Position numbers and translations under genes: made by a program. Positions 1 to 9,034 of a stretch of DNA of 33,245 bases are shown here, in pieces. The stretch lies in the NCBI GenBank assembly GCA_003599485.1, contig QZKM01000034.1:1-33245 (forward strand). Direction: 5' to 3'. Source of the DNA: Gammaproteobacteria bacterium. Lineage in GTDB: Bacteria; Pseudomonadota; Gammaproteobacteria; SURF-13. Below the pieces are notes generated by a model. It had not been told where the DNA came from and made no database searches. It saw only the letters and a program-made list of their open reading frames with translations. Each line of letters starts with the position of its first letter. Position 1 is the stretch's first letter.

Positions 1-17
1 CGTTTAACTCTTGGCAT
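1..17 (-). CDS. rplT: 50S ribosomal protein L20, first codons only
   Basis: Only the first five codons and part of the sixth are inside the window. They read MPRVK, the usual start of ribosomal protein L20. A purine-rich AGAGG lies just upstream of the ATG as a ribosome binding site. The position after rpmI completes the canonical infC-rpmI-rplT order. L20 binds 23S rRNA early in 50S assembly and in enterobacteria represses this operon at the translational level; whether it does so here cannot be seen. Confidence 0.85.
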
Positions 18-26
18 GACGACCTC

Positions 27-224
27 TTAACTGTAGGGTAACAGACGGCGCAAACCCGCGACGTCGGAGTCATCCACCATGAGGGTGCCGCCGAGCAGGC
101 GTTTACGCTTGGCGTTCTTCTTGGTGAGGATGTGTCTATGATGCGACTGGCGGTGCTTGAATCCGCCCGAGGCCGTGCGCTTGAAGCGCTTGGCCGCGCC
201 GCTGTTGGTTTTCAGTTTTGGCAT
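27..224 (-). CDS. rpmI: 50S ribosomal protein L35
   Basis: A 65-residue, very basic protein beginning [17 protein letters not shown], the L35 signature, and full length for the family. L35 is a component of the large ribosomal subunit. It lies 53 nt downstream of infC and just before rplT, all transcribed leftward. The ATG has only a modest GAGAG sequence as ribosome binding site. Product and start are both secure. Confidence 0.97.
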   Translation of the reverse strand: MPKLKTNSGAAKRFKRTASGGFKHRQSHHRHILTKKNAKRKRLLGGTLMVDDSDVAGLRRLLPYS

Positions 225-277
225 AACTTATATCGCTCTCTAAATACTAAATATGCTGCTAAATACCGCCCAGTCCG

Positions 278-814
278 TCAGGATGCAGCGCTGCGCCGTG
301 CGGCCTTGGGCGCGATCACCATGATCATCTGCCTGCCTTCCATCTTGGGGAATTGCTCCACCGTGCCGACTTCCGCCAGATCGGTTTCAATACGCTTCAG
401 CAAACTGACCCCCAGTTGTTGATGCGCCAGTTCGCGCCCGCGATAGCGGAGCGTGACCTTGGCCTTGTCCCCCTCGTTCAGAAAGCGCACCAGGTTGCGC
501 AGCTTGACCTGATAGTCGGCTTCCTCGGTGCCAGGGCGGAACTTGACTTCCTTGACCTGTATCTGCTTCTGCTTTTTCCTGGCCTGATGGCGCTTCTTGT
601 TTTCTTCGAACAGGAACTTGCCGTAATTCATGATGCGGCATACCGGCGGTTTGGCGTTGGGTACGATCTCCACCAAATCCAGCTCGGCGTCATAGGCCAG
701 TTTCCTGGCTTCCTCGACCGGCACGATGCCGATCTGCTCGCCGTTGGCCCCGATCAGGCGCACCTCCGGGGCGGTGATTTCATCATTGAGCCGGGTGTCT
801 CTTTCCGCAGCGAT
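278..814 (-). CDS. infC: Translation initiation factor IF-3, apparent AUC start
   Basis: IF-3 binds the 30S subunit and discriminates against non-canonical start codons and wrong initiator pairing. The only in-frame standard start is a GTG at 761-763, which would remove the conserved N-terminal segment. Reading upstream adds 17 codons ([17 protein letters not shown] after the start) that match IF-3 N-termini, beginning at an ATC at 812-814. A strong GAGGAGGA Shine-Dalgarno sits at 822-829, eight bases before the ATC. This gives 178 residues, close to the 180 of E. coli IF-3. Starts of the AUU/AUA/AUC class are characteristic of infC and allow IF-3 to repress its own translation. The gene begins 16 nt after the thrS stop, so the two are probably cotranscribed. 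Confidence 0.95.
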   Translation of the reverse strand: MAAERDTRLNDEITAPEVRLIGANGEQIGIVPVEEARKLAYDAELDLVEIVPNAKPPVCRIMNYGKFLFEENKKRHQARKKQKQIQVKEVKFRPGTEEADYQVKLRNLVRFLNEGDKAKVTLRYRGRELAHQQLGVSLLKRIETDLAEVGTVEQFPKMEGRQMIMVIAPKAARRSAAS

Positions 815-830
815 AGGTGCTTCCTCCTCG

Positions 831-2756
831 TCAAGTCTCTAAAACAGCATGGCCGCGGTGCGCGATCTCGGTACGGCTTCGCTCCACAAAGGCCTCCAGC
901 GTCATCGGCCCCAGGTCGCCGCCTTGCCGGGTGCGCACGGCCACGGTGCGGTTTTCGGTCTCCCGGTCTCCCACGACCAGGAGATAGGGAACACGTTGCA
1001 GTGTATGCTCCCTGATTTTAAAGCCTATCTTCTCATTGCGCAAGTCTGATTTTACCCTGAGTCCTTGTTTTTTCAGCATTTCCACGCATTGCCCGGCATA
1101 CCCGGCCTGATTATCGGTAATATTCATCACCACGGCCTGCACCGGCGCGAGCCAGAGCGGGAAGGCCCCGGCGTATTCCTCGATCAGAATGCCGATGAAG
1201 CGTTCCAGCGAACCCAGGATGGCGCGGTGCAGCATCACCGGCGTCTGCCTGGAGCCGTCCTCGGCGATGTAGTGGGCGCCGAGGCGGGCCGGCATGGCGA
1301 AGTCTATTTGAATGGTCCCGCACTGCCAGATGCGCCCGATGCTGTCCTTGAGCGAGAATTCGATCTTGGGGCCGTAGAACGCACCTTCGCCCGGCTGTAA
1401 ATCCCACGGCAGTTGTTTGGCGTTGAGCGCCTGTTCCAGCGCGTGTTCGGCCTTGTCCCATGCCTCGTCCGAGCCGATGCGCTGCGGCGGGCGGGTGGAA
1501 AGCTTGTAGATGATGTCCTTGAAGCCGAAATCGCGGTACACCTGATGCAGCAGGACGATGAACGCGGACACTTCACCCTGCATCTGGTCTTCGGTGCAGA
1601 AGATGTGCGCGTCGTCCTGCACGAAATTACGCAGGCGCATCAGGCCGTGCAGCGCGCCGGACTGTTCGTTGCGGTGGCAGGAGCCGAACTCGGCCAGGCG
1701 CAGCGGCAGGTCGCGGTAGCTTTTCAGCCCCTGGTTGTAGACCTGAATGTGGCACGGGCAGTTCATCGGCTTCACCGCGTACAGGCGCTTCTCCGACTCG
1801 GTGATGAACATGTGTTCCTTGAATTTTTCCCAGTGCCCGGACTTTTCCCACAGCGAGCGGTCCACCACCTGCGGGGTGCGTATCTCCTGGTAGCCGTGCT
1901 CGCGCCACAGCGCGGCCATGTAGCCGGTGACCTCCTGATAGATGCGCCAACCGTGCTCGTGCCAGAACACCATGCCCGGCGCTTCTTCCTGGAAGTGAAA
2001 CAGGCCAAGTTGTTTGGCGAGCTTGCGATGGTCGCGTTTCTCGGCTTCCTCCAGACGGTTCAGATAGGCCTTGAGGTCTTTTTCGTTGAGCCAGGCGGTG
2101 CCGTAGATGCGTTGCAGCATCTCGTTTTTCGAGTCGCCGCGCCAGTACGCGCCCGCGACCTTGGTGAGCTTGAACGCCCTGAGCTTGCCGGTGCCGGGCA
2201 CGTGCGGGCCGCGGCACAGGTCTATGAAATCGCCTTGTTTGTAGAGGGAAAGCTCCTCGCCGGCGGGGATGTCCTCGATGATGCGCGCCTTGTACTCTTC
2301 CCCCATGTCGCGGAAAAATTTGATCGCCTGCTCGCGCGGCATGACGGTGCGCGTCACGGGAAAATCCTGGTCCGCCAGCTGCTTCATGCGCGCCTCGATG
2401 GCGGCCATATCCTCCGGCGTGAAGTGGCGCTCGAAGGCGAAGTCATAGTAAAAGCCATCCTCAATCACCGGGCCGATGGTGACCTGCGCCCGGGGGAACA
2501 GCTCCTTCACCGCCTGCGCCAGCAGGTGCGCGCTGGAATGGCGGATCACCTCCAGCGCCTCGGGGCTTTTGTCGGTGACGATGGCGACGCTCGCATCGTG
2601 GTCGAGCGTGTACGACATATCCACCAGCTTCCCGTCCACCCTGGCCGCCAGCGCCGCCTTGGCCAGCCCCGCGCCGATGGAGGCGGCGACGTCCTTGATG
2701 GTGACGGGCTGCGGATACTCGCGGCGGCTGCCGTCGGGGAGGGTGATGATGGGCAT
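831..2756 (-). CDS. thrS: Threonyl-tRNA synthetase
   Basis: A 641-residue class II aminoacyl-tRNA synthetase that charges tRNA-Thr, full length for the bacterial enzyme. In order it shows a TGS domain (about 1-60), the editing domain with the HSSAHLLAQ motif, the catalytic core, and a C-terminal anticodon-binding domain. The three expected zinc ligands are present: Cys in MNCPCH, His in DDAHIF and His in [10 protein letters not shown]. The ATG at 2754-2756 has no Shine-Dalgarno. The bases immediately upstream belong to a palindromic GAGTGGC repeat that ends nine nt before the start codon, so the initiation region looks rearranged. It leads the thrS-infC-rpmI-rplT cluster. Confidence 0.98.
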   Translation of the reverse strand: MPIITLPDGSRREYPQPVTIKDVAASIGAGLAKAALAARVDGKLVDMSYTLDHDASVAIVTDKSPEALEVIRHSSAHLLAQAVKELFPRAQVTIGPVIEDGFYYDFAFERHFTPEDMAAIEARMKQLADQDFPVTRTVMPREQAIKFFRDMGEEYKARIIEDIPAGEELSLYKQGDFIDLCRGPHVPGTGKLRAFKLTKVAGAYWRGDSKNEMLQRIYGTAWLNEKDLKAYLNRLEEAEKRDHRKLAKQLGLFHFQEEAPGMVFWHEHGWRIYQEVTGYMAALWREHGYQEIRTPQVVDRSLWEKSGHWEKFKEHMFITESEKRLYAVKPMNCPCHIQVYNQGLKSYRDLPLRLAEFGSCHRNEQSGALHGLMRLRNFVQDDAHIFCTEDQMQGEVSAFIVLLHQVYRDFGFKDIIYKLSTRPPQRIGSDEAWDKAEHALEQALNAKQLPWDLQPGEGAFYGPKIEFSLKDSIGRIWQCGTIQIDFAMPARLGAHYIAEDGSRQTPVMLHRAILGSLERFIGILIEEYAGAFPLWLAPVQAVVMNITDNQAGYAGQCVEMLKKQGLRVKSDLRNEKIGFKIREHTLQRVPYLLVVGDRETENRTVAVRTRQGGDLGPMTLEAFVERSRTEIAHRGHAVLET

Positions 2757-2764
2757 GTTAAAGA

Positions 2765-2843
2765 CAGTGGCGAGTGGCGAGTGGCGAGTGGCTAGGGGTC
2801 ATTTATCTGTTGCTCGCTACTCGCCACTCGCTACTCGTAACTG
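2765..2843. repeat. Palindromic GAGTGGC-heptamer repeat, copy 1
   Basis: The left arm is CAGTGGC followed by iterations of GAGTGGC; the right arm is its imperfect reverse complement, ending at 2843. Aligning the left arm with the reverse complement of the right arm gives about 26 of 31 identities, so the element can form a long hairpin or cruciform. It occupies the space between the thrS start codon (nine nt away) and tRNA-Val. Two related copies are at 18158-18232 and 33111-33166. All three begin with CAGTGGCGAG. Copies 1 and 3 also share a central AGGGGT core. Confidence 0.85.
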
Positions 2844-2851
2844 GGTTTAGG

Positions 2852-2926
2852 TGGTAGGCGCGAGTGGGATCGAACCACCGACCACTACCATGTCAAGGTA
2901 GTGCTCTACCACTGAGCTACGCGCCT
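2852..2926 (-). tRNA. tRNA-Val (anticodon GAC)
   Basis: The reverse complement folds as a standard 75-nt tRNA. It has a perfect 7-bp acceptor stem (AGGCGCG with CGCGCCT), a D-arm beginning TAGCTCAG, a 5-bp anticodon stem around TTGACAT, a TTCGATC T-loop and an encoded CCA end at 2852-2854. The anticodon GAC is at 2892-2894, giving valine. It is transcribed in the same direction as thrS, with repeat copy 1 between them. Confidence 0.96.
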
Positions 2927-2983
2927 GTGAACTTTAATTACGGCGCATTTTATCACGCCTGAGCGCAGTTTATGAAGCTGTGG

Positions 2984-5011
2984 TTAAACTGCCTTGCGCT
3001 GGGTGAGGCCGAACAGTTGTTCGCGCAACGCCTTAATCTGGTCACGCACTTCCGCCGCTTCCTCGAATTCCAGGTCGCGCGCGTGTTTGTGCATCTGTTG
3101 TTCCAGTTTTTTGATCTTCTGCACTACCTTTTCGGGCGGGAGCGCGAGGTAATCGGCGCTTTCCTCCGCGGATCGGGCGTAGCGCCTGGGCTGCTCCGGC
3201 GCGCGCGCGCCTTCCATGATGTCGGCGACGGCCTTCTGGATGCCGCGCGGGGTGATGCCGTGTTTCTTGTTATAAGCGGTCTGTTTGGCGCGGCGGCGTT
3301 CGGTTTCGGCGATGGCGCGCTGCATGGAGCCGGTAATGCGGTCGGCGTACAGGATCGCCTTGCCGTGGATGTGGCGCGCGGCGCGGCCGATGGTCTGAAT
3401 CAGCGAGCGCTCGGAGCGCAAAAAGCCTTCCTTGTCGGCGTCGAGGACGGCGACCAGCGACACTTCCGGCATGTCCAGCCCCTCGCGCAATAAATTGATG
3501 CCCACCAGCACGTCGAAGGTTCCCAAACGCAAGTCGCGGATGATTTCGACCCGCTCTACGGTTTCGACGTCGGAGTGCAGATAGCGCACCTTCACGCCGT
3601 GTTCGGTTAGATAGTCGGTGAGGTCTTCGGCCATGCGCTTGGTGAGGGTGGTGACCAGCACGCGCTCGTGCCGCGCCACGCGCCGGGTGATTTCGGACAG
3701 CAGGTCGTCCACCTGGGTGGCGGCGGGACGCACCTCGATTTCGGGGTCCACCAGGCCGGTGGGGCGCACCACCTGTTCGGCCACCGCGCCGGAGCGTTCC
3801 AGTTCGTACGGGCCCGGCGTGGCGGAGACGTAGATCACCTGAAACGGATGTTGTTCGAACTCGGCGAATTTCAACGGCCGGTTGTCGAGCGCCACCGGCA
3901 GGCGGAAGCCGTATTGCACCAGGGTTTCCTTGCGCGAACGGTCGCCCTTGTACATGGCGCCGACCTGCGGCACGGTGACGTGGCTTTCGTCTATGATGAG
4001 CAGGGCGTTGGACGGCAGGTAGCTGAGCAGGGTCGGCGGCGGTTCGCCGGGTGCGCGGCCGGACAGATAACGCGAATAATTTTCGATGCCGGGGCAGTAG
4101 CCGAGTTCCAGTATCATCTCCATGTCAAAGCGCGTGCGCTGCTCCAGGCGCTGCGCCTCGACCAGTTTGTTGGCCGCGTACAACTCTTCCAGGCGCAGGC
4201 GCAGGTCGGTTTTCATCTGCTCCACCGCGCCCAGCATGATTTCGCGCGGGGTGACGTAATGCGATTTCGGGTAAACGGTCAGGCGCGGCACGCGGCGCAG
4301 GACTTCACCGGTGAGCGGGTCGAAGTAGCTGAGCGTTTCGATCTCGTCGTCGAACAGCTCGATACGCACCGCCTCGCTGTCGGATTCGGCCGGATAGACG
4401 TCTATCACCTCGCCGCGCACGCGGTAGGTGGCGCGCGCCAGCTCGATGTCGTTGCGCGTGTACTGCAGCTCGGTCAGGCGGCGCAGGATGTGGCGCTGGT
4501 CCACCTTGTCGCCGCGTTTCAGGTGCAACACCATGCCGAGGTAGGACTGCGGGTCGCCCAGGCCGTAGATCGCCGACACGGTGGCGACGATGATGGCGTC
4601 TTCGCGCTCCAGCAGCGCGCGCGTGGAAGACAGGCGCATCTGTTCGATGTGCTCGTTGATCGAGGCGTCTTTTTCGATGTAGGTGTCGGAGGAGGGGACG
4701 TAGGCCTCCGGCTGGTAGTAATCGTAATAGGACACGAAATACTCCACCGCGTTGTGCGGAAAGAACTCGCGCATCTCGCCGTACAACTGCGCGGCCAGGG
4801 TTTTGTTGGGCGCGAGGATCAGCGCCGGGCGCTGCACGGTTTGGATGACGTTGGCGATGGTGTAGGTCTTGCCGGAGCCGGTGACGCCGAGCAGGGTCTG
4901 GCGCGCGAGGCCGTCGCGCAGCCCTTCCACCAGGCGTGCGATTGCCTCCGGCTGGTCGCCGGCGGGGCTGAAACGCGTGCTCAGGGCGAAGTCCGGGCGT
5001 TTTTCATTCAT
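2984..5011 (-). CDS. uvrB: Excinuclease ABC subunit B
   Basis: UvrB is the DNA-loading helicase-like subunit of nucleotide excision repair; UvrA passes damaged DNA to it and UvrC then incises. Visible motifs are Walker A GVTGSGKT (about residues 42-49), the beta-hairpin [10 protein letters not shown] (about 95) that clamps DNA, the DESH Walker B box, helicase motifs through QTIGRAARH, and a C-terminal UVR domain that binds UvrC. I chose the ATG at 5009-5011 (675 aa, close to E. coli UvrB). An in-frame TTG at 5033-5035 adds eight residues, but it coincides with the expected transcription start of a TATACT -10 box at 5039-5044. I see no LexA-type operator upstream. Confidence 0.97.
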   Translation of the reverse strand: MNEKRPDFALSTRFSPAGDQPEAIARLVEGLRDGLARQTLLGVTGSGKTYTIANVIQTVQRPALILAPNKTLAAQLYGEMREFFPHNAVEYFVSYYDYYQPEAYVPSSDTYIEKDASINEHIEQMRLSSTRALLEREDAIIVATVSAIYGLGDPQSYLGMVLHLKRGDKVDQRHILRRLTELQYTRNDIELARATYRVRGEVIDVYPAESDSEAVRIELFDDEIETLSYFDPLTGEVLRRVPRLTVYPKSHYVTPREIMLGAVEQMKTDLRLRLEELYAANKLVEAQRLEQRTRFDMEMILELGYCPGIENYSRYLSGRAPGEPPPTLLSYLPSNALLIIDESHVTVPQVGAMYKGDRSRKETLVQYGFRLPVALDNRPLKFAEFEQHPFQVIYVSATPGPYELERSGAVAEQVVRPTGLVDPEIEVRPAATQVDDLLSEITRRVARHERVLVTTLTKRMAEDLTDYLTEHGVKVRYLHSDVETVERVEIIRDLRLGTFDVLVGINLLREGLDMPEVSLVAVLDADKEGFLRSERSLIQTIGRAARHIHGKAILYADRITGSMQRAIAETERRRAKQTAYNKKHGITPRGIQKAVADIMEGARAPEQPRRYARSAEESADYLALPPEKVVQKIKKLEQQMHKHARDLEFEEAAEVRDQIKALREQLFGLTQRKAV

Positions 5012-5038
5012 GGGGGATTCTGGTTGCGCGTTCAATCA

Positions 5039-5046
5039 AGTATAGT
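5039..5046. promoter_or_regulatory. Overlapping divergent -10 boxes, uvrB / aminotransferase
   Basis: The 8-bp stretch AGTATAGT reads TATACT (5039-5044) on the minus strand toward uvrB and TATAGT (5041-5046) on the plus strand toward the aminotransferase gene. Matching -35 boxes are poor on both sides, so this is a suggestion from hexamer similarity and position between two divergent genes only. Confidence 0.35.
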
Positions 5047-5082
5047 AAGTAAATTTTGGGTCATAGTTGAGGGATTTCCAGT

Positions 5083-6273
5083 TTGGACGTGCAACTTTCC
5101 AGGCGCGTAGCGCTCATCAAGCCGTCCGCCACGCTCGCCGTCACGGCGCGCGCCGCCGCGCTCAAGACGGCGGGCAAGGACATCATCGGCCTCGGCGCGG
5201 GCGAGCCGGATTTCGACACCCCCGATCATATCAAGCAGGCGGCGATCAAGGCGATACAGGCCGGCTTTACCAAATACACCGCGGTGGACGGCACGCCGGG
5301 GCTGAAACAGGCCGTCGCGGCCAAATTGCGGCGCGAGAACGGTCTCGATTATACCCCGGATCAGGTGCTGGTGTCGGCGGGCGGCAAGCACAGCTTTTAT
5401 AACCTGGCGCAGGCGCTGCTCAATCCGGGCGATGAGGTCATCATCCCCGCGCCCTACTGGGTGTCGTACCCGGATATGGTGCTGCTGGCCGAGGCCAGGA
5501 CGGTGATTGTGCACGCGGGCATCGAACAGCAGTTCAAGATTACCCCGGTGCAACTCGAAGCCGCCATCACGCCCAAAACGCGCCTGGTGGTGCTGAACAG
5601 CCCCTCCAACCCGACCGGCGCGACCTACACCCGCGCCGAGCTTGCCGCGCTGGGTGAAGTGCTGCGCCGCCATCCGCACGCGTTAATTGCCAGCGATGAT
5701 ATTTACGAACACATCCTGTTAAGCGGCGAACCGTTCAGCAACATACTCAACGCCTGCCCGGAATTGTATGACCGCACGGTGGTCATCAACGGCGTATCCA
5801 AGAGTTATTCGATGACCGGCTGGCGCATCGGCTATGCGGCGGGGCCGAAGCCGCTGATTGAGGCGATGAAGAACATCCAGTCGCAAAGCACCTCCAATCC
5901 GGCCTCGATTTCACAGGCCGCGGCGCAGGCGGCGCTGGAAGGCGATCAGTCGTTTATGAAGGATTGGCTGCGCCAGTTCAAGGAGCGCCACGCGTTTGTA
6001 GTGAAGGAATTGAACCGCGTCAAAGGCGTGCAATGCCTGCCGTCGCCGGGCGCGTTTTATTCTTTCCCCAGGGTGCAAGACGCGATCGAAACACTGGGTG
6101 TGAAGGACGACGTGGCGCTGGCCGAATATCTGCTGAACGAAACCGGCGTGGCGCTGGTGCCGGGCTCGGCCTTCGGCGCGCCGGGCTACCTGCGGCTGTC
6201 GTTCGCCACCAGCATGGATAATTTGCGCGAGGCGCTCGCACGCATGCAAAAGTTGCTCGGCACGACAAGCTAA
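5083..6273 (+). CDS. Aspartate aminotransferase, class I/II fold
   Basis: A PLP-dependent fold-type I aminotransferase of 396 aa that most likely interconverts aspartate and 2-oxoglutarate with oxaloacetate and glutamate; some relatives also use prephenate. It has the N-terminal GLGAGEPDFDTPDHI motif, NSPSNPTGA, the PLP-lysine box GVSKSYSMTGWRIGY, and a C-terminal arginine in YLRLSFATS that binds the substrate carboxylate. The start is a TTG at 5083 with GAGGGA at 5069-5074 spaced eight nt away; an in-frame GTG at 5089 is the alternative. Its end overlaps the convergent glyoxylate aminotransferase gene by four bases. The exact substrate cannot be fixed from sequence alone. Confidence 0.93.
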   Translation: MDVQLSRRVALIKPSATLAVTARAAALKTAGKDIIGLGAGEPDFDTPDHIKQAAIKAIQAGFTKYTAVDGTPGLKQAVAAKLRRENGLDYTPDQVLVSAGGKHSFYNLAQALLNPGDEVIIPAPYWVSYPDMVLLAEARTVIVHAGIEQQFKITPVQLEAAITPKTRLVVLNSPSNPTGATYTRAELAALGEVLRRHPHALIASDDIYEHILLSGEPFSNILNACPELYDRTVVINGVSKSYSMTGWRIGYAAGPKPLIEAMKNIQSQSTSNPASISQAAAQAALEGDQSFMKDWLRQFKERHAFVVKELNRVKGVQCLPSPGAFYSFPRVQDAIETLGVKDDVALAEYLLNETGVALVPGSAFGAPGYLRLSFATSMDNLREALARMQKLLGTTS

Positions 6274-7445
6274 GACAACCGCTTGCGCGCCGTGGCGACG
6301 GCTACTCCGCGTTTGATAGGCGCATTGAGGCGCGCCAGCGTTTCCTCCAGCGCGCTCAGGCAGAACAGCACATTGGTGGGGTTGCTGGCGTAGCCCATCA
6401 GGCCGATGCGCCAGATTTTTCCCGCCATGACGCCTAACCCCGCGCCGATTTCCAGGTTGTAGTCGTTGAGCAGCGCGGCGCGCACCGCGGCGTCATCCAC
6501 GCCGTCGGGGATATAAATTGAATTCAACTGCGGCAGGCGCTCGTTTTCCTTGACCACGAAGCGCAAGCCCATCGCCTCGATGCCCGCCTTCAGCGCCTGA
6601 TGATTGCGTTCGTGGCGCGCCCAGGCGTTTTCCAGGCCTTCTTCTTGCAAAATGACCAGCGCCTCGTGCAGGCCGTACAGGGCGTTGATCGGCGCGGTGT
6701 GATGATAGGCGCGCTTTCCGCTGCCCCAGTAACCCATCACCAGATTCAAATCCAGGAACCAGCTTTGCACTTTGGTCTTGCGCGCCTTGATTTTTTCCAC
6801 CGCGCGTTCGCTGAAGCTCACCGGGGATAATCCGGGGGTGCAGGACAGGCACTTTTGCGAACCGGAGTAGATGGCATCCACGTTCCACTCGTCCACTTTG
6901 AGCTTTGATCCGCCGAGCGAGGTGACGGCGTCCACGATGACGAGCGCGCCGTGACGGTGCGCGATTTCAACCAGGGTTTTTACGTCGGATTGCGCGCCGG
7001 TGGAGGTTTCCGCGTGTACGAAGGCGGCAAGTTTGGCGTCAGGATTTTTCTTGAACGCCTGTTCCAGCTTGTTTGCGTCCACCGCGGACCCCCAGGCGTC
7101 CTCTACCATGACGGCGCTTGCGCCGCAGCGCTCCACGTTTTCCTTCATGCGGCCTCCGAACACGCCGTTCTGGCACACGATCACCTTGTCGCCGGGCTCG
7201 ACCAGGTTCACGAAACACATCTCCATGCCCGCCGAACCGGGTGCGGAGACGGGCAGGGTGAGCGGGTTTTTGGTCTGGAAGGCGTATTGCAACAGCGCCT
7301 TCATCTCGTCCATCATGGAAACAAACACCGGATCAAGATGACCGATGGTGGGGCGCGACATCGCCTCCAGTATGCGCGGGTTGACATCGGACGGGCCGGG
7401 GCCCATCAAGGTGCGGCGTGGAGGGTGGAAGGATGTTATCGTCAT
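6270..7445 (-). CDS. Alanine/serine-glyoxylate aminotransferase
   Basis: A class V PLP aminotransferase of 391 aa, of the family that converts glyoxylate to glycine with alanine or serine as amino donor. Motifs include RTLMGPGPSDVNPR at the N-terminus, the IVDAVTSLGG cofactor aspartate, and the PLP-lysine box YSGSQKCLSCTPG, which strongly resembles AGXT-type enzymes. It is the last gene of a leftward operon after glcD, glcE, glcF and a DUF3147 gene, so the glyoxylate made by glycolate oxidase is the likely substrate. No clear Shine-Dalgarno precedes the ATG. The LMGPGPS motif requires this upstream start rather than the internal methionine. Donor specificity is not decided by the sequence. 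Confidence 0.93.
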   Translation of the reverse strand: MTITSFHPPRRTLMGPGPSDVNPRILEAMSRPTIGHLDPVFVSMMDEMKALLQYAFQTKNPLTLPVSAPGSAGMEMCFVNLVEPGDKVIVCQNGVFGGRMKENVERCGASAVMVEDAWGSAVDANKLEQAFKKNPDAKLAAFVHAETSTGAQSDVKTLVEIAHRHGALVIVDAVTSLGGSKLKVDEWNVDAIYSGSQKCLSCTPGLSPVSFSERAVEKIKARKTKVQSWFLDLNLVMGYWGSGKRAYHHTAPINALYGLHEALVILQEEGLENAWARHERNHQALKAGIEAMGLRFVVKENERLPQLNSIYIPDGVDDAAVRAALLNDYNLEIGAGLGVMAGKIWRIGLMGYASNPTNVLFCLSALEETLARLNAPIKRGVAVATARKRLS

Positions 7446-7469
7446 GGAATTATATTTTTATGAAAACAG

Positions 7470-7820
7470 TTACAGTTGGACATTGAATCGTTTCAGGACA
7501 AGAATCATAACAAAGTACAGCCCCAGCGTGATAGCGCTGGAAATCGCCAGCGCGGGATAAAAGCCTAACCCCTTTTTTAGCAGCACCGGCAAGGCCAGAA
7601 ACAGGGAAAAGGAGGGGAGGACGAGCCAGAAGATGCTTTGCGAGAGCCGCGCGACCCTGGCCGTGTCCTGGGTATCTATATAGAGCCAGGTGAGGGCCAG
7701 CAGCGAAATCACCGGCAGCGACACCAGCAGCGCGCCGGCGAGCGTGCTGCGCTTGGAGAGTTCCGCCACCGCCACGATGATCAGGGCGGAAATAACTATC
7801 TTGAGGATCAAATAAGCCAC
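7470..7820 (-). CDS. DUF3147 family small membrane protein
   Basis: A 116-aa hydrophobic protein with about four predicted transmembrane helices (roughly 2-20, 27-45, 60-78 and 85-108). The segment SKRSTLAGALLVSLPVISLL followed by WLYIDTQD matches the DUF3147 family, for which I know no established function. I chose the GTG at 7818-7820, two nt after the glcF stop; upstream extension would run into glcF. It lies between glcF and the glyoxylate aminotransferase with short spacing, so it is part of the glycolate operon. A role in glycolate or glyoxylate transport is possible but is a guess from position only. Confidence 0.8.
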   Translation of the reverse strand: MAYLILKIVISALIIVAVAELSKRSTLAGALLVSLPVISLLALTWLYIDTQDTARVARLSQSIFWLVLPSFSLFLALPVLLKKGLGFYPALAISSAITLGLYFVMILVLKRFNVQL

Positions 7821-7822
7821 GG

Positions 7823-9031
7823 TCAGCCGTCCAGAAGTTCTATCCAGTGTTTTACCGGTATGTTCGCTGCGCTTTGCATATGGACAAGACAGCCGATATT
7901 GGCGCTGGCGATGCATTCAGGACTGCCGGACTGCAATGCGGCAAGCTTGTTGTTGAGCAGTTGCCGCGACAACTCCGGTTGCAATATCGAGTAGGCGCCC
8001 GCCGCGCCGCAACACAGGTGGCCGCCGGCAACGGGGGCCAATTCAAATCCGAGCTTGCTCAACAGGCTTTCCGCCACGTTGGTTATTTTCTGGCCATGCT
8101 GCAGCGAGCAGGGGGAATGAAAGGCGATTTTCCCGAGCGGCGGCGCTGGCTTGAGCGCGCTCAAATCCTGTCCTGACAGGACTTCACTGATGTCTTTGGC
8201 GATGGCCGAGATGCGCGCGGCCTTCTCCGCGTAGGCGGGGTCGTCGCGCAGCACGAGGCCATAGTCCTTCACCATGGGCGCGCAGCCGCTGGCGGTGACG
8301 ATGATTGCTTCCGCGCCGCGTTCGATATGCGGCCACCACGCATCAATGTTGCGGCGCATGAATCTTGCAGCCTCCTTATGCGCGCCCAGGTGATAGCTCA
8401 GCGCCCCGCAGCAGCCCGCAAAGGCCTCCCGCTGGATGCTGATGCCGAGTTTGTCCAGCACGCGCGCGGCGGCGGCGTTGATGTTAGGGTTGAGGGCGGG
8501 CTGCACGCAGCCGTCCAGCATCAGCATTTGCCTGCCGTGCCGCGGCACGGGCCAGGCGGAGTCCGGTTGTTTCGGCGGAATCCGGCGCCGCAATGAACCG
8601 GGCAGCAGAGGGCCGAGCAGCCGGGCAAGACGCAGCAGAAACCTGAAGCGCACGGGATAGGGCAGCACTGCGCGCAGCGCGCGGCGCTTCAGGCGTTCAC
8701 GCCAGGGACGCTTCACCTGTTTTTCGATGATGCCGCGCCCGATGTCCGCCAGACGCCCGTACTCCACGCCGGAGGGACAGGTCGTCTCGCAGGCGCGGCA
8801 GGTGAGACAGCGGTCTAAATGAGTCTGTGTCTTGCGCGTGACCTCGGCCCCTTCCAGCAGCGATTTGATCAGATAAATGCGCCCGCGCGGGCCATCCAGT
8901 TCGTCGCCCAGTAATTGATAAGTCGGGCAGGTGGCGTTACAAAACCCGCAGTGCACGCAGGCGCGCAGAATCGCGTCGGCTTCCCGGCCCTGGGCGGTGT
9001 TGAGATAGGCCGCGTTGAGTTGCGTCTGCAT
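7823..9031 (-). CDS. glcF: Glycolate oxidase iron-sulfur subunit
   Basis: The electron-transfer subunit of membrane-associated glycolate oxidase/dehydrogenase (GlcDEF). The 402-aa protein has two N-terminal 4Fe-4S motifs, CVHCGFCNATCP (about 26-37) and CLTCRACETTCPSGV (about 75-89). Two C-terminal CCG-type domains follow (GCCGALSYHLG and LCCGAAGAYS), as in GlpC and heterodisulfide reductase subunits. It passes electrons from the flavin subunits toward quinone. The start lies three nt after the glcE stop, with no separate Shine-Dalgarno, suggesting translational coupling. Confidence 0.96.
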   Translation of the reverse strand: MQTQLNAAYLNTAQGREADAILRACVHCGFCNATCPTYQLLGDELDGPRGRIYLIKSLLEGAEVTRKTQTHLDRCLTCRACETTCPSGVEYGRLADIGRGIIEKQVKRPWRERLKRRALRAVLPYPVRFRFLLRLARLLGPLLPGSLRRRIPPKQPDSAWPVPRHGRQMLMLDGCVQPALNPNINAAAARVLDKLGISIQREAFAGCCGALSYHLGAHKEAARFMRRNIDAWWPHIERGAEAIIVTASGCAPMVKDYGLVLRDDPAYAEKAARISAIAKDISEVLSGQDLSALKPAPPLGKIAFHSPCSLQHGQKITNVAESLLSKLGFELAPVAGGHLCCGAAGAYSILQPELSRQLLNNKLAALQSGSPECIASANIGCLVHMQSAANIPVKHWIELLDG

Positions 9032-9034
9032 GAT

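Noticed and set aside
1413-2795. 460-codon open frame on the plus strand opposite thrS
   Set aside because: It is the mirror of a clear thrS gene; the composition is typical of antisense frames in GC-rich DNA and no domain is seen.
2768-2800. Tandem GAGTGGC units considered as a CRISPR or simple microsatellite
   Set aside because: There are no spacers, and the units form an inverted pair of arms, so a palindromic dispersed element explains them better.
5033-5035. TTG start for uvrB
   Set aside because: It lies at the predicted transcription start and has no ribosome binding site; the ATG at 5009-5011 fits the family length.
5012-5082. Possible LexA operator upstream of uvrB
   Set aside because: No CTG-N10-CAG-like palindrome is present in the intergenic region.
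3668-5110. 480-codon open frame opposite uvrB
   Set aside because: uvrB shows all helicase motifs on the other strand; the antisense product has no recognisable motif.
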